A DNA stretch of 38,456 nt from Chloroflexota bacterium (lineage in GTDB: Bacteria; Chloroflexota; Dehalococcoidia; Lucifugimonadales; UBA3495): assembly GCA_009840135.1 (NCBI GenBank), contig VXOH01000147.1:1-38456 (forward strand), given 5' to 3'. Positions 7,596 through 16,405 of this stretch are shown piece after piece. The notes below the pieces were generated by a model. It saw only the letters and a program-made list of their open reading frames with translations. It ran no database searches and had not been told where the DNA came from. Within the stretch, counting starts at the first letter, position 1. Every line of letters begins with the position of its first letter. Made by a program: the position numbers and the translations under genes.

Positions 7596-9272
7596 ATGCC
7601 GCGAATGACGGGCGCCCGTTTCCTGGTGGAAACAATGCAAGCCTACGGGGTAACCCACGCTTTTTATATGCCGATGATCGTAACCCGGGCCCTGGTGGAG
7701 ATGGAGCAAGTGGGTATTGCCCGCATCATGGCGCACAGCGAGAAGGCCGCGGCCTACATGGCCGACGGTTACGCCCGGGCTGCCCGCCGCCCGGCAGTCT
7801 GCATGGCCCAGAACGTGGGGGCGGCCAACCTGGCCGCCGGGCTGCAGGACCCCTTCCTGGGCGGGTCTCCAGTGGTGGCCCTGACCGGTCGGGGCGCTCC
7901 TTCGCAGCAGGACAGGAACTACTATCAGGAAGTGGACCACGTACAGCCCTTCAACGCGGTCACCAAGTTCAATGCCCTGGTGGACAGTCCCGAGGAATTG
8001 CCCCGGATGTTGCGGCAGGCTTTCAGGGAAGCTACATCGGGCGCACCCGGACCGACCCACCTGGACCTGCAGGGCTCGTCCGGGGCCCTGATTATGGACG
8101 TGGAAGCTGACCTGGACGTGGTGGTGGAGGCTCCCTTCACCCACATTCCGCCATTCAGAGGCGAGCCGGAAACGGAAATGGTAAGGGAAGCTGCCCGGGC
8201 TTTGACCGAGGCCAGGCGGCCCGTGATAGTTGCCGGTGGCGGTGTTCCCGCCTCGGGCGCGCAGCGGGAAGTAGTTGAACTGGCGGAGATGCTCTCCATT
8301 CCGGTTGCTACGTCGCTTAACGCCAAGGGAACCATTCCCGACGATCACCCGCTGTCCGTTGGAGTCTGCGGCACATATTCCCGGTGGTGCGCCAACCGGG
8401 TGGTTTCCGAGGCTGACCTGGTCTTCTTCATTGGGAGCCACACGGGCAGCCAGGTCACCACAGAATGGCAGATTCCCCGCCCAGGAACCCCGGTAATCCA
8501 GCTGGATATTGACCCCAGGGAGTTGGGCCGCAGCTACTCCATCCAGGTCGGGCTGCAGGGGGACGCCCAGGCTTCCCTGCGCAAACTCATCGAACACCTG
8601 GAGCCCCTGGGAAGCCGGTCCGAGTGGGTCGGACGAGCGCAGGAACTGGTGCGGGAATGGCGGGACGAGGTTGCTCCCCTGGCTAATTCGGATGCTTCGC
8701 CAATACGACCGGAAAGGCTTTGCAAGGAAATTACCGAGTATCTTCCCGACAATGGAGTGCTGCTTTCCGACACCGGACATTCGGGAATATGGACCGGCAC
8801 CATGATTGACCTGAACCAGCCGACCCAGACCTTCCTGCGTTGCGCCGGATCGCTGGGCTGGGCCTTTCCCGCGGCCCTGGGCGCCAAGTGCGCCGTGCCG
8901 GACCGCCCGGTGGTGTGCTTCACGGGCGACGGCGGTTTCTGGTACCACCTCAGCGAGATGGAAACGGCGGTGCGTTACGGAATCAACACTGTCACGGTCA
9001 TCAACAACAACCACTCACTGAACCAGGAGAAGCGGGGCAACGAGCGGGCCTATGAGAGCGTGGGAGTGACCGGCAATGTTGATGAGCTCTGGGTCTTCCC
9101 CGACACGGACTTTGCCAAGCTTTCCGAGGACATGGGAGGCTTTGGCATAAGGGTGGACCGTCCGGAAGACCTGCAGGATGCCATGAAGGAAGCCGCGGCT
9201 TCGAACAAGCCGGCGGTGGTGGACGTGGTGACCGACATAGAGGGAATCGCCCCTCGAGCCTGGACAGGTTAA
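7596..9272 (+). CDS. Thiamine-diphosphate enzyme, acetolactate synthase-like
   Basis: 558-residue ThDP-dependent enzyme of the acetolactate synthase/benzoylformate decarboxylase/oxalyl-CoA decarboxylase superfamily. The cofactor-activating Glu is E49 in HSEKAAAYMADGYAR. The central domain reads RPVIVAGGGV. The ThDP/Mg motif starts with GDG at 444-446 and ends at INNN. Its glutamate motif and active-site context differ clearly from the true biosynthetic IlvB encoded at 30488, so I read it as a catabolic paralogue. The ATG at 7596 has GGGAGG 7 bases upstream; an in-frame TTG at 7572 lacks a Shine-Dalgarno. A MaoC-like gene follows after 47 bases and CoA-transferases lie beyond it, suggesting an acyl-CoA pathway. 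The substrate (a 2-keto acid or 2-ketoacyl-CoA) is not readable. Confidence 0.85.
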   Translation: MPRMTGARFLVETMQAYGVTHAFYMPMIVTRALVEMEQVGIARIMAHSEKAAAYMADGYARAARRPAVCMAQNVGAANLAAGLQDPFLGGSPVVALTGRGAPSQQDRNYYQEVDHVQPFNAVTKFNALVDSPEELPRMLRQAFREATSGAPGPTHLDLQGSSGALIMDVEADLDVVVEAPFTHIPPFRGEPETEMVREAARALTEARRPVIVAGGGVPASGAQREVVELAEMLSIPVATSLNAKGTIPDDHPLSVGVCGTYSRWCANRVVSEADLVFFIGSHTGSQVTTEWQIPRPGTPVIQLDIDPRELGRSYSIQVGLQGDAQASLRKLIEHLEPLGSRSEWVGRAQELVREWRDEVAPLANSDASPIRPERLCKEITEYLPDNGVLLSDTGHSGIWTGTMIDLNQPTQTFLRCAGSLGWAFPAALGAKCAVPDRPVVCFTGDGGFWYHLSEMETAVRYGINTVTVINNNHSLNQEKRGNERAYESVGVTGNVDELWVFPDTDFAKLSEDMGGFGIRVDRPEDLQDAMKEAAASNKPAVVDVVTDIEGIAPRAWTG

Positions 9273-9319
9273 CCGGTCCGGTATGAAAGCCCGGCGCAAT
9301 AAACCTGGGGAGACCGCCA

Positions 9320-10399
9320 ATGCCCGAAACACTGATTACCGAAGAAGTCAGGGCCCTCATCGGAACGGAAACGGAGCCCGAGCGCAACCGATTTCCGATA
9401 AGCGAGGAAATGGCCTTTGACGTGGCCGACGCCATAGAGGACGGGAATCCCCTCTACCAGGATGCCGAATATGCCAGCCGTTCCCGTTACGCCGGCATTA
9501 TCTGTCCTCCGCTGGCCACCTGGAAGGACATCGGTCCGCCAATCGGCTACTTCGGCGCCGGCCAGGAATCGCACTTCCAGGTGCCCCTGCCTTTCAACAG
9601 TTACGGCCTGAACGGGGGCAGCGACTGGCAATTCCTGAGGCCCGCCTACGCTGGAAACTGGATAACCCGCCAGTTCAAGGTGCTGGACATTTTTGAGAAA
9701 CAGGGGCGCTCCGGTCTGCTGGTGTTCATCGTAAGGCAGGAGACCCAGACCAACGAGCTGGGACAGGTAATCAGCCTGGCCAAGAGGGTAAGCATTCACC
9801 GCAGCCTGCCTGACCAGACGGATATAGGGGAACAGGCTGATGGAGACTTGCCGTCCCTGACCAACGTTGCGGTGGCTCCTCCCTTGCCCGACGTTATCCT
9901 GGCAAAGCCGGAGGCCAAAGAGGCGGCCCAACGGTACTATGAGGATGTTGCCATAGGAGATACGCTGCCCCCAGTGGTTAAGGGTCCCATGACTACTTCG
10001 CACCTGGTAAGGTGGGCGGCTGCCAACGGCAACTACGCCCGCATACACTGGGACCTTCCCTTTGCCCAGCTTCAGCAGGGGCTGCCCAACGTGGTGGTTA
10101 ACGGATCGCTTAAGAACCAGTACCTAGGGCAATTGATAACCGACTTTGCAGGAGACGAGGGATGGTTTCGCCGGTTTTTCGTCCAGCACCGGGGCATGGA
10201 CTTTCCGGGTGATGTGCTTGCCGCCTCCGGGGTGGTCACGGGGAAGCGGGAGTCGGACGGATTCGGGTTGGTGGACTGCACCGTGGAATTGCGGAACAGC
10301 AGGGGCGGTCAGACCGCCGCGGGACAGGCAACGGTGGCCCTGCCAAAACGAGGCCAATCGCTGCCCCTGGTATGGACGGAAGAGCCCTGGACCGATTAA
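9320..10399 (+). CDS. MaoC-like hydratase with two hot-dog domains
   Basis: 359-residue protein with an N-terminal FAS1/MaoC_N-like hot-dog half (about residues 10-160, including DVADAIEDGNPLYQDAEYA) and a C-terminal MaoC-like half from about residue 205 (YYEDVAIGDTLPPVVKGPMT). This double hot-dog layout is found in mesaconyl-CoA hydratases and related (R)-enoyl-CoA hydratases. In the C-terminal half the catalytic Asp/His segment normally reads like DxxPxH; here NYARIHWDLPFAQ has the His shifted, resembling the subfamily with RIHWD. It follows the ThDP gene by 47 bases and is probably cotranscribed. GGGGAG precedes the ATG. Likely job: hydration or dehydration of an acyl-CoA made with the nearby CoA-transferases (inference). 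Confidence 0.8.
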   Translation: MPETLITEEVRALIGTETEPERNRFPISEEMAFDVADAIEDGNPLYQDAEYASRSRYAGIICPPLATWKDIGPPIGYFGAGQESHFQVPLPFNSYGLNGGSDWQFLRPAYAGNWITRQFKVLDIFEKQGRSGLLVFIVRQETQTNELGQVISLAKRVSIHRSLPDQTDIGEQADGDLPSLTNVAVAPPLPDVILAKPEAKEAAQRYYEDVAIGDTLPPVVKGPMTTSHLVRWAAANGNYARIHWDLPFAQLQQGLPNVVVNGSLKNQYLGQLITDFAGDEGWFRRFFVQHRGMDFPGDVLAASGVVTGKRESDGFGLVDCTVELRNSRGGQTAAGQATVALPKRGQSLPLVWTEEPWTD

Positions 10400-10624
10400 T
10401 CCATTGCCTGAAGAAGGCCAATCAGCTCGACAGTTTCGGGACCTGCCGTTTACGAGCCCTGCTACTGAGCTGCAGTTGAAGCTGCCACGTCGGCGGGTGA
10501 AGACTACGACGGCCCGGGGATTGTGGCCTCCCTGACCTGAGCAATTGACGGTGCAATTTTTGAGCATGGCAGCCATGCCAATGACAATGAAGACATACAA
10601 TGCGACCGAGCCTTCCGTTAAGCC

Positions 10625-11842
10625 GTGCCGGGCTTCCCGGCTGACCGGAGCAGCTCCTTGCTGAGCGGTATACGGGTTCTGGAACTTGGAGGTCATACCT
10701 CGGCCCCATTCTGCGGCAAATTGCTGGCCCAATATGGCGCGGAAGTGGTCAAGATTGAGCCGCCTGGGACGGGAGACCCGGCCAGGAGCCAGGGACCTTT
10801 TGCCGGCGATGACCCCAACCCCGAGAAGAGCCTGCCTTTCCTTTACCTCAATACGGGAAAACGCAGCATTACGCTGGACATTAAGACGGCCACGGGGCGT
10901 TCCCTGCTGCGGGAACTGCTTAAGGACACCGACATTCTCGTGGAGAACCACTCTCCCGCCGACTCGGAAGCCCTAGGCCTGGATTACGGCACCCTGGCCC
11001 GAATTTCACCCGGAATAATCGCCGCCTCCATCACCCCTTTCGGCCTGACCGGCCCCTACCGGGATTACCCAGCCACCGATATAGGCGTCTTCGCCTACAG
11101 CGGCCATCTTTACCACTCCGGAGACTCCGACCGGGAGCCTTTGCGAAACGCGCTGGACCAGTCCTGGTACATTGCCGGCGCAAACGCGGCGACGGCGATT
11201 CTGGCTGCGCTCTTCAGGCGGCTGAACAGCGGCAGGGGGCAGCAGGTAGAGGTATCCGCCGTGGAATGCCTGGCTACTCACCTGGTGCAGGCCGTGCCCT
11301 ATTTCAACTATATGGGCGCCATCAAGGGACGACGGCCGGTACGGGGGTCGGGGTTCGAAGAGCTAATGCCGGCAAGGGACGGTTACGTGGTCCCATCCGT
11401 CCAGGGGTCCCAGCCCTGGTCCGTCGTTTCAGACCTCATCGGTCTGGAGGAACTGAAAGACGAGAAGTTTGCCACCGGTTCCGGACGCATAGAGCACGGG
11501 GAGGAGTTGAGGGAATTGCTGGTGAAGGGTCTGGCGGAATGGGACCGCATGCCCCTGTTCGAGGCTTCGGGCGAAAGAAGGCTGGTTTTCGGAATGGCCC
11601 AGGATGCCGGCGACGTTTTTGACTGTCCCCATTTGGAGGCCCGGGAGTTCTTCGAGCAGCTTGACCATCCTGTGGCCGGTGCCGCCTTGTACCCCGGCAT
11701 GGGGCCAAAGCTTTCCTCCGCGTTTGATTCGGAAAATGCCCCGGCGCCGTTGCTGGGCCAGCACAACCGGGAAATCCTTGGCGGGAGGTTGGGGGTCACG
11801 GACGTTGAGCTGGTGTCCCTGAGAGCTTCCGGAATCATTTGA
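10625..11842 (+). CDS. CaiB/BaiF family CoA-transferase (1)
   Basis: 405-residue family III CoA-transferase (CaiB/BaiF), which moves CoA between carboxylic acids. Seen: IRVLELGGHTSAPFCGKLLA at the N-terminus, GAEVVKIEPPGTGDPAR, LYLNTGKRSITLD, the TPFGLTGPYRDYPATDIG segment with an Asp where the catalytic aspartate is expected, and SGRGQQVEVSAVE. An in-frame stop at 10619 limits the start to the GTG at 10625 or the TTG at 10658. The TTG has GGAG 7 bases upstream and is at least as likely, giving 394 residues. A TACAAT at 10596-10601 could be a -10 box. A second paralogue follows 248 bases later, separated by a MITE-like element. Confidence 0.85.
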   Translation: MPGFPADRSSSLLSGIRVLELGGHTSAPFCGKLLAQYGAEVVKIEPPGTGDPARSQGPFAGDDPNPEKSLPFLYLNTGKRSITLDIKTATGRSLLRELLKDTDILVENHSPADSEALGLDYGTLARISPGIIAASITPFGLTGPYRDYPATDIGVFAYSGHLYHSGDSDREPLRNALDQSWYIAGANAATAILAALFRRLNSGRGQQVEVSAVECLATHLVQAVPYFNYMGAIKGRRPVRGSGFEELMPARDGYVVPSVQGSQPWSVVSDLIGLEELKDEKFATGSGRIEHGEELRELLVKGLAEWDRMPLFEASGERRLVFGMAQDAGDVFDCPHLEAREFFEQLDHPVAGAALYPGMGPKLSSAFDSENAPAPLLGQHNREILGGRLGVTDVELVSLRASGII

Positions 11843-11911
11843 TTGCAGCCCTCTCAAGGAAATTCAGCGTGCATCCGGAATATTACCAAATACCAAAATG
11901 CTGTATACGTT

Positions 11912-12072
11912 CTAAACTAAAGCCAAAGTGAAAACCACATTTGCCTGTAACCGCACCCAATGTACTTTGCCGCTGCAATAGGGGTTCTTCCCCAAGACGT
12001 AGGGGCGATTCGCGAATCGCCCCTACGTCGAATGCCGGTCGAAATGCACATACCGCCCTCGCTTCAGTTTAG
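11912..12072. mobile_element. MITE-like element, copy 2
   Basis: 161-base unit homologous to 1621-1782. Its imperfect terminal inverted repeats begin CTAAACTAAAGCCA at the left and end with GCTTCAGTTTAG at the right. The same central palindrome built on GGGGCGATTCGCGAATCGCC is at about 12002-12024. It fills most of the gap between the two CoA-transferase genes and ends only 18 bases before the second one, so it may have inserted into that gene's upstream region. Confidence 0.65.
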
Positions 12073-12090
12073 TGGGCCCTAATTCTAACC

Positions 12091-13473
12091 ATGAAAAACG
12101 ACTATATGACTTCAGATAGCCTGCCCCTGGAGGGAATTCGGGTTGTGGACCTGAGCAGGGTATTCGCGATGCCCTATGTGGGGGCGCACCTGGCGGACAT
12201 GGGCGCCGAGGTCATCAAGGTGGACACTCACCATGCGGCGTTCGTGGACACCACCCGCACCCTGACCGGCCCCTATCCGGACAACGTTCCCGGCGAAGAC
12301 TATTGGAATCGGGCGGGCACCTTCCAGACTCTTAACCGGGGCAAGGAGAGCGTTACGCTGGATTTGCGGTCGGAGCGGGGGATGGAGCTGTTGCTGGATC
12401 TTATCGGCATAAGCGACATTGTGCTGGAGAATTTCACTCCGCGAGTAACCCGCCGTTTCGGGCTGGACTATCCGCACTTGAAATCGGTGAGGCCCGACCT
12501 TGTCCTGGTTTCAAATACGGGATATGGCCATACCGGCCCCTGGAGCGACTTCGGCGCTATGGCCTCGGCCCTGGAGCCGACCCACGCCGCCGGCGCCTTC
12601 ATGGGTTACCTGGAGCGGGATGAGAACGGCAGGTTGGTTTCCAGCGAGACACCGAACAAGATTGGCAATTCCTACACCGACTTCCTGGCCTGCTGGTCAG
12701 CCCAGGTGGCAATTCTGGCAGCACTGTACCGCCGGGCGCTGAGCGGACAGGGGGTGTGGATTGACTTGGCAATGTACCAGACCGGGGTATCCTATTTCGG
12801 CGCTGGGCTGCTTGACTTCGCCTTTAATGGACGCCGCAGTCGCCGTATTGGCAACCGGCACGAGTTCATGTCTCCCCACGGTTGCTATCCCTGCCAGGGA
12901 GAGGATAGCTGGGTGGTTATTGCGGCTCGCGACGATGAAGACTGGCGTTCTTTTTGCTCCGCCATCGGAAAGCCGGCGCTGGTTGCAGATCCCCGCTTTC
13001 GGGACCAATTGAACCGGCATCGGCACCAGGATTCCCTGGACGAGCTAATCACCGAATGGACTATAGACCGGACGCAAGAGTCCGTAGTTGCGATTTTGAA
13101 CGACGCAGGAATTCCCGCCGCCCCGGTCCTGGAAGCGGGACAACTGCTGGGAGACCCTCATCTCAGGCAGCGGGGATTGTTTGAAGAAGTGGAGCACCCG
13201 GAGGAGTCGGGCCTGGGAAAGCGGGAGTACCTGGGCCGGGGTTGGAGATTGTCGGAATCCAATCCCCGCATACAGGGCCCGGCTCCCGACCTGGGCCGGG
13301 ACAACGAGAAAGTTCTGGTGAACTTGGTGGGCATCCAGGAGGAGGAGCTAGAGACGCTGAAGGACAATGAGGTTATCGGAAACAGGCTCTTGCCCACGGC
13401 AGCTCCTAACGTCGTTCCCCTGGCGCGCCAAAAAGAACTGGGCTGGATTGCGGATTTCAGGCAGGACTATTAA
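12091..13473 (+). CDS. CaiB/BaiF family CoA-transferase (2)
   Basis: 460-residue CaiB/BaiF protein, longer than its neighbour. Seen: LEGIRVVDLSRVFAMPYVGA, MGAEVIKVDTH, LNRGKESVTLDLRSERG, VLENFTPRVTRRFGLDY, and SGQGVWIDLAMYQ. The segment after GHTGPWSDF reads GAMASALEPTHAAGAF, in place of the usual DxxxQAxSG-type segment that holds the catalytic Asp. By eye that Asp is not at the expected position, so it belongs to a divergent subfamily. The ATG at 12091 has no clear Shine-Dalgarno; an in-frame ATG at 12106 is an alternative. The MITE-like copy 2 lies just upstream. Substrate unknown. Confidence 0.82.
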   Translation: MKNDYMTSDSLPLEGIRVVDLSRVFAMPYVGAHLADMGAEVIKVDTHHAAFVDTTRTLTGPYPDNVPGEDYWNRAGTFQTLNRGKESVTLDLRSERGMELLLDLIGISDIVLENFTPRVTRRFGLDYPHLKSVRPDLVLVSNTGYGHTGPWSDFGAMASALEPTHAAGAFMGYLERDENGRLVSSETPNKIGNSYTDFLACWSAQVAILAALYRRALSGQGVWIDLAMYQTGVSYFGAGLLDFAFNGRRSRRIGNRHEFMSPHGCYPCQGEDSWVVIAARDDEDWRSFCSAIGKPALVADPRFRDQLNRHRHQDSLDELITEWTIDRTQESVVAILNDAGIPAAPVLEAGQLLGDPHLRQRGLFEEVEHPEESGLGKREYLGRGWRLSESNPRIQGPAPDLGRDNEKVLVNLVGIQEEELETLKDNEVIGNRLLPTAAPNVVPLARQKELGWIADFRQDY

Positions 13474-13532
13474 CCGGTCAAAGGGTAGATGTATCGGCGC
13501 CATGCCCTGGCGTGCCCCATTTCACGGGCAAG

Positions 13533-13541
13533 TGCTATACT
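13533..13541 (+). promoter_or_regulatory. Extended -10 promoter before the DUF1800 gene
   Basis: TGCTATACT matches an extended -10 (TGn plus TATACT, 5 of 6). No strong -35 is seen. Transcription would start about 95 bases before the ATG. Confidence 0.45.
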
Positions 13542-13640
13542 CTCAAGCAGTAGAAAGGGCAATATTCACGATGGAGGCCGAACGCCGGACATTTTCCGTT
13601 TCCGGCACGCGGCCCTGGCAAGACCTGTGGAGGCCAACTG

Positions 13641-15044
13641 ATGGCGAATGCAGAACTGGCATTGATGGCTCACCTGATGCGGCGGGCAGGTTTCGGCGCC
13701 ACGCGGGATGAGCTGGAGACCTGCGTGGAGCAGGGCTACGAGGCAACCGTGGAGCAACTGCTGCACCCGGAGCTGGCCCCGGTGCTGGACGAGGACTTGC
13801 TACGCCGGTATCACGTTGACCAGAACAGCTTGATGCTGATAGAGAGTTCCCAGGCCTACTGGCTGTACCGGATCATCAATACACAGCGTCCCCTGGAAGA
13901 AAAGATGGCCCTGTTCTGGCACAGCTTGTTCGCCACGGCGTACGGCAAACTGAACCATGCCAAGGCGGTAGTGAACCAGACCAACACCTTCCGCCGCTGC
14001 GGGTTGGGCGACTTTCGCAACCTGTTGCTGGAGCTTTCGAGGGACCCGGCCATGATTTTCTGGCTGGACAATAAGGACAACCACAAGGATGCCCCCAACG
14101 AGAATTACGGAAGGGAACTCCTGGAGCTATTCTCCATGGGCATCGGCAACTACACCGAGGACGACGTCAAGGCCTGCGCCCGGGCGTTTACCGGCTGGAC
14201 CATCGCCAACGCCGACTATATGAGCGTTCGGGCTTCCCGTGATTCCATCTGGCCCCACGGCCGGCTGGACTGGCAGTTCCAGTACTTGCCGGAGGACCAC
14301 GACGACACTGACAAGACCTTCCTGGGTCACACCGGGCCCTTCAATGGGGAGGACGTCATTGACATTATTTGCCGGCAGCCGGCGACTGCCTGGTTTGTTG
14401 CGTCCAGGCTGTACGGCTTTTTTGTTTCGGACACCCCCAACGAAGCGTCTATTCAATACCTGGCGGACAGGTTTGTCGAAACGGATGGGGACATTCGGCA
14501 GGTGATGAGGGCCCTGTTCCTCTCAGACTTCTTCCGGGGCGATGAGGCAAGGCTGGCCAAGGTCAAGAGTCCCACAGAGATAGTAGCCGGAACGGCGAGG
14601 CTGGCCGGAAGTCACCAGTTTCCGGATTGGACCATAGTTAACCTGGCCATGGACGTCAGCTTCATGGGCCAGGAAATATTGAACCCGCCCACCGTCGAGG
14701 GCTGGCACACAGGCCGGGAATGGATAGACACCGGCAACCTGGTCGAACGAGTCAACGCCTCCTCCCTGGAGATGGGCAACCTGGGCCAGCCGGGAGTACA
14801 GGCCGCCCTTCGCCGGGTAAGGGCCGCCGGCGACGCGCTTGCTCCCGAGCAGTTGGTTGATGCCTGCCTGGAGGCTGTGGGGCAGTTTGAAGTAGCCCAG
14901 GCCACACGGGAGAGCCTGGTAAGCCATGCGGCAAAGGATGGCGTGCTGGAATTTGGCGAAAGGGGTTCCGCCGACTGCGCGGAGAGCCGAATCGCCGAAC
15001 TGCTGCAGCTTATTGTCGCTACCAGAGAATACCAACTGGCCTGA
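13641..15044 (+). CDS. DUF1800 family protein
   Basis: 467-residue DUF1800 protein of unknown function. Hallmarks are HLMRRAGFGATRDELE at the start, EKMALFWHSLFAT, GDFRNLLLELSRDPAMIFWL, the strongly conserved PNENYGRELLELFSMGIGNY near residues 153-172, DVKACARAFTGW, and FMGQEILNPPTVEGWHTGREW near the C-terminus. No signal peptide is visible. DUF1800 genes usually sit beside a DUF1501 (sulfatase-like, Tat-exported) gene. Here that partner is absent and an NHL-repeat gene follows 56 bases downstream. GGAGG stands 8 bases before the ATG. Confidence 0.85.
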   Translation: MANAELALMAHLMRRAGFGATRDELETCVEQGYEATVEQLLHPELAPVLDEDLLRRYHVDQNSLMLIESSQAYWLYRIINTQRPLEEKMALFWHSLFATAYGKLNHAKAVVNQTNTFRRCGLGDFRNLLLELSRDPAMIFWLDNKDNHKDAPNENYGRELLELFSMGIGNYTEDDVKACARAFTGWTIANADYMSVRASRDSIWPHGRLDWQFQYLPEDHDDTDKTFLGHTGPFNGEDVIDIICRQPATAWFVASRLYGFFVSDTPNEASIQYLADRFVETDGDIRQVMRALFLSDFFRGDEARLAKVKSPTEIVAGTARLAGSHQFPDWTIVNLAMDVSFMGQEILNPPTVEGWHTGREWIDTGNLVERVNASSLEMGNLGQPGVQAALRRVRAAGDALAPEQLVDACLEAVGQFEVAQATRESLVSHAAKDGVLEFGERGSADCAESRIAELLQLIVATREYQLA

Positions 15045-15100
15045 GCGTTCCCGCCCTTCCCGTACCACCGGCCTACATTTCATGACCAGGGGAATAGCCC

Positions 15101-16138
15101 ATGACCACGGTTGCAACCCTGCAATATAGCCACACCCTGGGCTTCATGGCAAACCAGGGCAGGGGTTTCAATAACCCGGTGGACCTGGCCATTGACTCGG
15201 AAGGGATGATTTTCGTCCTCAACCGGGCCGGGCCCGAGGTAGGGGTCCGAATCGCCTACAAGCGCATAACCCGCTGCACCTCCGATGAGCAGTACCTGGG
15301 CGAGTTTGGCGGCGGCGGAACCGGCGATGGCGGGCTCTGGTGGCCCAGTTCGCTGGCCTTCGACCGGGAAGACCGGCTCTATGTTGCCGACGAAGCGCTG
15401 AACCGTATTTCCGTCTTTGGGCGGGACGGAGGCTATCTGGGCAAATGGGGAGTGGGTGGCGCGGAAACCGGGCAGTTCAACAGGCCGTCCTCCATAGTTT
15501 TTGACCGGGACGACAACCTGCTGGTGGCCGACAGCCTTAATCATCGGGTCCAGCGGTACACCAAAGAGGGAGAAATGCTGCAACAGTGGGGCGAGTTTGG
15601 CGACGGCGACGGGCAGTTCAATCTGCCCTGGGGCCTTGCCCTGGATGCAGGCGGCAATGTTTACGTGTCCGACTGGCGCAACGACCGAATCCAGAAGTTC
15701 GACGCAGACGGGGCTCACCTGGCCTCCTTTGGTAGCTCGGGCAAGGGAGATGGTCAGTTCAGCCGACCCTCCGGTCTGGCAGTGGATGGACAGGGGAACA
15801 TAATTGTCGCGGACTGGGGCAATGAGCGGGTGCAGATGCTGGACGAGGACGGGGCATTCATGGCTTCTTTCCGGGGCGAGTCGCAGGACTCGCTTTGGGC
15901 CCAGGACTATTTCAGCGCAAATCCGGACGAAGCGGCCGCCCGGTGGTCAGCGAGTCTTGAGCCGGAGATAGAACACCGTCCGGAGTATGACTCCCACCGG
16001 GGTTACGAATGGGAGCGTTCCGCCAACGTGGAGAAGCTCTTCTGGGGGCCCACCTCGGTAAAGATCGGGCCGGACGGTTTGGTGTACGTGGTGGACAGCC
16101 TCCGGCACCGGATACAGATTTACCGACCGGGGCTATAG
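15101..16138 (+). CDS. NHL-repeat beta-propeller protein
   Basis: 345-residue protein made almost entirely of NHL repeats, predicted to fold as a six-bladed beta-propeller. Repeats with the pattern GQFNRPSSIVFDRDDNLLVA / DSLNHRVQRY recur about every 47 residues from residue 15 to 250. An acidic insertion (residues about 260-310) precedes a last blade (VYVVDSLRHRIQIY). No signal peptide or second domain is seen, so it resembles a cytoplasmic or non-classically located binding protein. AGGGGAA precedes the ATG. It follows the DUF1800 gene closely in the same direction, so the two are probably cotranscribed. Propellers of this sort bind ligands or proteins; a catalytic role (peptidyl-alpha-hydroxyglycine lyase-like) is possible but unsupported. 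Confidence 0.83.
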   Translation: MTTVATLQYSHTLGFMANQGRGFNNPVDLAIDSEGMIFVLNRAGPEVGVRIAYKRITRCTSDEQYLGEFGGGGTGDGGLWWPSSLAFDREDRLYVADEALNRISVFGRDGGYLGKWGVGGAETGQFNRPSSIVFDRDDNLLVADSLNHRVQRYTKEGEMLQQWGEFGDGDGQFNLPWGLALDAGGNVYVSDWRNDRIQKFDADGAHLASFGSSGKGDGQFSRPSGLAVDGQGNIIVADWGNERVQMLDEDGAFMASFRGESQDSLWAQDYFSANPDEAAARWSASLEPEIEHRPEYDSHRGYEWERSANVEKLFWGPTSVKIGPDGLVYVVDSLRHRIQIYRPGL

Positions 16139-16192
16139 CATTGCCGGAGCCATCGTCAGCGGCACCGTTTTTCCCTTCTTAGGCATCCGGCT

Positions 16193-16285
16193 CGGGCGGG
16201 TCGACCTCAGCCTGGCGAGGTTCCCGCCTTCGCGGGAACGACGAACAGGCGCCTGGGGAGGCTTCTGCACCTAATTTGAAAACAG
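16193..16285. repeat. Dispersed intergenic repeat, family B copy 2
   Basis: Shares with 17034-17122 the block GCGAGGTTCCCGCCTTCGCG, then GGGAACGACGAA, and a degenerate tail GGCTTCTGCACCTAATTTG. It lies between the convergent NHL and CMD-like genes. Confidence 0.6.
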
Positions 16286-16340
16286 TTCGTGGAACTGAAT
16301 TTTCTCAGAAAGAATTGACCGGGATAGAAGGCTCAAGAGT

Positions 16341-16364
16341 AGGGGCAGCTAGTTGGCTGCCCCT
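16341..16364. terminator. Hairpin between convergent genes
   Basis: 9-bp stem AGGGGCAGC / GCTGCCCCT with a 6-base loop, followed on the plus strand by CTTCAATTT. It is well placed to end transcription from the NHL gene and, on the other strand, from the CMD-like gene. Confidence 0.5.
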
Positions 16365-16405
16365 CTTCAATTTGTCGGCCCGGTGTTGCTGTCCCTTGGC
16401 AGGCT

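Noticed and set aside
7560-9014. Minus-strand frame of 484 codons opposite the ThDP enzyme
   Set aside because: Shadow frame: the plus strand shows a full ThDP enzyme with promoter and Shine-Dalgarno.
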